From Spirogloea muscicola (Eukaryota > Streptophyta > Zygnematophyceae > Spirogloeales > Spirogloeaceae), in assembly GCA_009602725.1 (NCBI GenBank), contig WELB01000024.1:544207-556410 (forward strand): a DNA stretch of 12,204 nt, in the 5' to 3' direction. Positions 1-12,204 of the stretch are shown here, in pieces. Made by a program: the position numbers and the translations under genes. Each line of letters begins with the position of its first letter. Position 1 is the stretch's first letter. The notes under the pieces are model-generated. The model worked only from the letters and a program-made list of their open reading frames with translations. It made no database searches and was not told where the DNA came from.

Positions 1-327
1 CCCCCTCCTTCCGAGGTGGCCCGCTAACCCCCCCCCCCTCCTCCTGGCGGCACGCCCGGCGTCAACGCCCCCGCCGCCGCCGCCGCCGCCGCCGCCGGCC
101 CCGTCCTTGGCCTCGAAAGCCCGGACGCTGCGCGCAGGGGGGGTTTGAGGGCGGCCGTGGCCCGCTTGACCGCCCTGAAAAGGCCCCCGCCCGTGGCGCT
201 CCCCGTGGCGCCGCTGCTGCCGCCGTGGCTGTGCTGCTTCCCGGCGCGGGTCCGCCCGGAGCGGAACGCCGCGCACCGCGCCCCGGGGCTCGCGCTCGTG
301 CCCCCTCCCCGGGGGCCTGCGCGGATT
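1..327 (+). promoter_or_regulatory. GC-rich 5' flank and leader of the MAP kinase gene
   Basis: This stretch is extremely C/G-rich, with an 11-nt C run at 28-38 and a CCG repeat at 71-97. It contains no ATG, so the kinase ATG at 328 is the first one met. I see no TATA box. It probably holds the core promoter and 5' UTR, but the transcription start cannot be placed from sequence. The kinase frame stays open upstream to about 145, encoding an Ala/Pro/Arg-rich stretch with no initiator ATG; I treat this as untranslated. Confidence 0.55.
71..97. repeat. (CCG)9 trinucleotide microsatellite
   Basis: Nine uninterrupted CCG units lie about 230 nt before the kinase start codon, in the GC-rich 5' flank. 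Slippage at such tracts commonly varies repeat number between strains. No coding role is assigned; the poly-Ala reading on the opposite strand has no gene support. Confidence 0.9.
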
Positions 328-3591
<3,264 letters not shown>

Positions 3592-4083
3592 GCTTGCTGC
3601 TCCAGCGACCAAATGACTTTCAGCTCCTTCTGCGGCTTTAGGTTTCAGCAGACTCCTGCATTTCTGGCCTTCGTTGAGGAAACTAACCTGCGGCATGTCT
3701 GCCGGCGTGCTGGGAGCAAGGACGTGGCCGCTGCTCGGAAGGGGCGTGGCTTCAGCTCCAGCCCTGCACGCCTCGCTGCACACTGCGCTTAGTACATAGC
3801 TTGGGTGGTCTTGAGCTCCAGGATTGCTGGCCCACTGGAGAGTGAAAGTTGAGACAGATTATGTATTTCTACATTCACTTTGCCCCTGCACGCCATTGTG
3901 AGCAGGGCACAGCATGCAACCATATTCATTCACACAAGACTTGTTTCCTTGGGGGTGTCATTCATGCTCCTCCTGCTGTCTCGTTATTTGTCCCTTGCTT
4001 TTGGTCAGATCCAGGTGCTTCCGTCGCCGCTATGGTGAGCAGGGCTTGTTGACGCTGTTTTATCGTAGCAGATGGTTAATAAG

Positions 4084-4101
4084 ATCAATACTTGTATTGA
4101 T
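4084..4101. repeat. 8-bp perfect stem-loop before the kinase poly(A) signal
   Basis: ATCAATAC and GTATTGAT pair exactly around a TT loop. The hairpin ends 22 nt before the TGTAA signal of the kinase transcript. It could form in the 3' UTR, but such a short AT-rich stem may be chance. Confidence 0.5.
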
Positions 4102-4123
4102 GATGCTCTGATGATTCAATGGT

Positions 4124-4128
4124 TGTAA
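4124..4128 (+). promoter_or_regulatory. Candidate poly(A) signal (TGTAA) of the MAP kinase gene
   Basis: TGTAA is the usual poly(A) signal of chlorophyte green algae. This is the first TGTAA on the + strand after the kinase stop codon, about 530 nt downstream. Cleavage would be expected some 10-20 nt beyond it, near 4140. Confidence 0.55.
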
Positions 4129-4191
4129 GCAACAAGCCTCAAGTGATCATACAGAGAGCTTCTTCACGGACACAAGGGCCATGTGACGTAT

Positions 4192-4196
4192 TTACA
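4192..4196 (-). promoter_or_regulatory. Candidate poly(A) signal (TGTAA) of the EF-G gene
   Basis: TTACA on the + strand reads TGTAA on the - strand. It is the first such motif after the EF-G stop codon, about 820 nt downstream. The 3' UTR is therefore long, unless an unrecognised signal nearer the stop is used. Confidence 0.5.
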
Positions 4197-5016
4197 ACAA
4201 ATGATTGTCAGCAGCTTAGACTGGAGGTACATGAGGGCACTTCCAAAGAAGGCAATAAACCTGTTGCAATGTGCACCTGAATGAGCACCTGAATTTTGAG
4301 CTCGCACTATTCCAGCCTTTGCTCCATTGCTTGCATTATGGAGGCCTGCGTGCTTTCTTATCGAGTGCTCCTTGTCAGAGCCGCGCAAGCAGTCCCTCAA
4401 CTTGTGACTATTTGGATAATCTGCAGTTTATCAGACACTGGCCATGTTTGAAGGTGATCTTTGAAGCACCAGTGTTTCTATATGTAGGAAGAGGAACAAG
4501 AACGTCAAACAAGCTGCACAACGTGGAGTGCTGACAGCTATCTCACAACTTCATGTGACTTCTATCCTTGGACAATTGCGTCCAGAAACTTAAAAATCAT
4601 AGAGTTGTGAAGCGAGCAGGGGTAACGCGACCTGATTCTTGGATTTGTCTATCATCGGGTCAAGGCAGTACTGATGGCAATCAACCACTCCTCGCATCTG
4701 GACTGGCTCTCTGCAACTTGCTCCCGCAAGCGTCTGCACATATACCTAGCCTAAATCATTTCTCGCAAAAGTCTGTGTCTAGGTGTTGAGCGTTTCAACT
4801 TAGAAAGACTTGAAAGCGTTAGCGGGGCGATGGTATAATTTTGCCTATCCCAGTAATATATGTATGACATCGACTTTGTGCAATTTGCACTAACTTTGAT
4901 AAACACTAGGATAATCCAGCAATGTGGGAGTAAGTAGGAAATTCCTTGCTAAGGTGCCTCTGAGCCGCCAAGTATGCCATAAAGCATTGACGAGACAGAC
5001 AACATCAGGAGTCAGC

Positions 5017-12179
<7,163 letters not shown>

Positions 12180-12204
12180 GCCCCGCCAGGCGCTCCGCGG
12201 GCCG

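Larger units (their letters stand above)
3592..5016. other. Intergenic region between convergent genes (two 3' UTRs)
   Basis: This 1425-base stretch lies between the kinase stop (3589-3591) and the EF-G stop (5019-5017 on the - strand). Open frames here are short (at most about 87 codons), show no recognisable domain and join to no exon, so I call no gene. The simplest reading is a kinase 3' UTR of about 550 nt and an EF-G 3' UTR of about 820 nt meeting near 4130-4190. Small repeats are present, including GCACCTGAAT at 4273-4282 and 4285-4294. I see no tRNA or other structured RNA gene. Confidence 0.7.

Noticed and set aside
145-327. In-frame N-terminal extension of the MAP kinase
   Set aside because: The frame is open, but there is no ATG before 328. 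The sequence is Ala/Pro/Arg-rich low complexity with no family match, while ATG 328 has a strong context and gives the expected N-terminus.
3849-4789. Several 65-87 codon open frames on both strands in the intergenic region
   Set aside because: None has a recognisable domain or joins plausibly to another exon. They lie in what look like two 3' UTRs and are expected by chance at this length.
4878-4890. Short palindrome GTGCAATTTGCAC
   Set aside because: Only a 6-bp stem with essentially no loop, in the EF-G 3' UTR. Expected by chance in this length of sequence.

Overview
The window is nuclear DNA of a eukaryote and most resembles a green alga of the Trebouxiophyceae/Chlorophyta type. Both genes are cut by many short introns (105-495 nt) with GT-AG or GC-AG borders. 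Both proteins look plant-like. TGTAA, the chlorophyte poly(A) signal, follows each gene. A short stretch of plant-type (CCCTAAA) telomere repeat lies in an intron. The assignment to a class is inference; no species can be named from this sequence.

Layout: two genes converge tail to tail. On the + strand, 328-3591 is a ten-exon gene for a 536-residue MAP kinase of the plant/algal TDY class (group D). On the - strand, 12179-5017 is a 21-exon gene for mitochondrial translation elongation factor G (mEF-G1/GFM1 type), 716 residues from the first ATG in the window. I rebuilt both by joining exons by hand. Every junction keeps the reading frame and restores family motifs, and both totals divide by three (1611 and 2151 nt). 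The EF-G gene may have a little more 5' coding sequence beyond base 12204.

The 1425 bases between the two stop codons hold no gene I can support. They look like two 3' UTRs. The first TGTAA after the kinase stop (4124-4128) and the first TGTAA on the - strand after the EF-G stop (4196-4192) are only 63 nt apart. The outer ends (about 1-330 and 11830-12204) are very GC-rich and contain trinucleotide repeats, as expected for the promoter-side ends of both genes; the middle is much less GC-rich.

The two genes are not functionally linked: one is a signalling kinase, the other a mitochondrial ribosome translocase. I see no mobile element, CRISPR array, tRNA, rRNA or new multi-gene system. The points of interest are at gene-structure level: a GC-AG intron, a stop-free 3n intron, a TDY phosphorylation motif split by an intron, a telomere-like tract in an intron, a substituted conserved proline in EF-G, and closely spaced convergent poly(A) signals.
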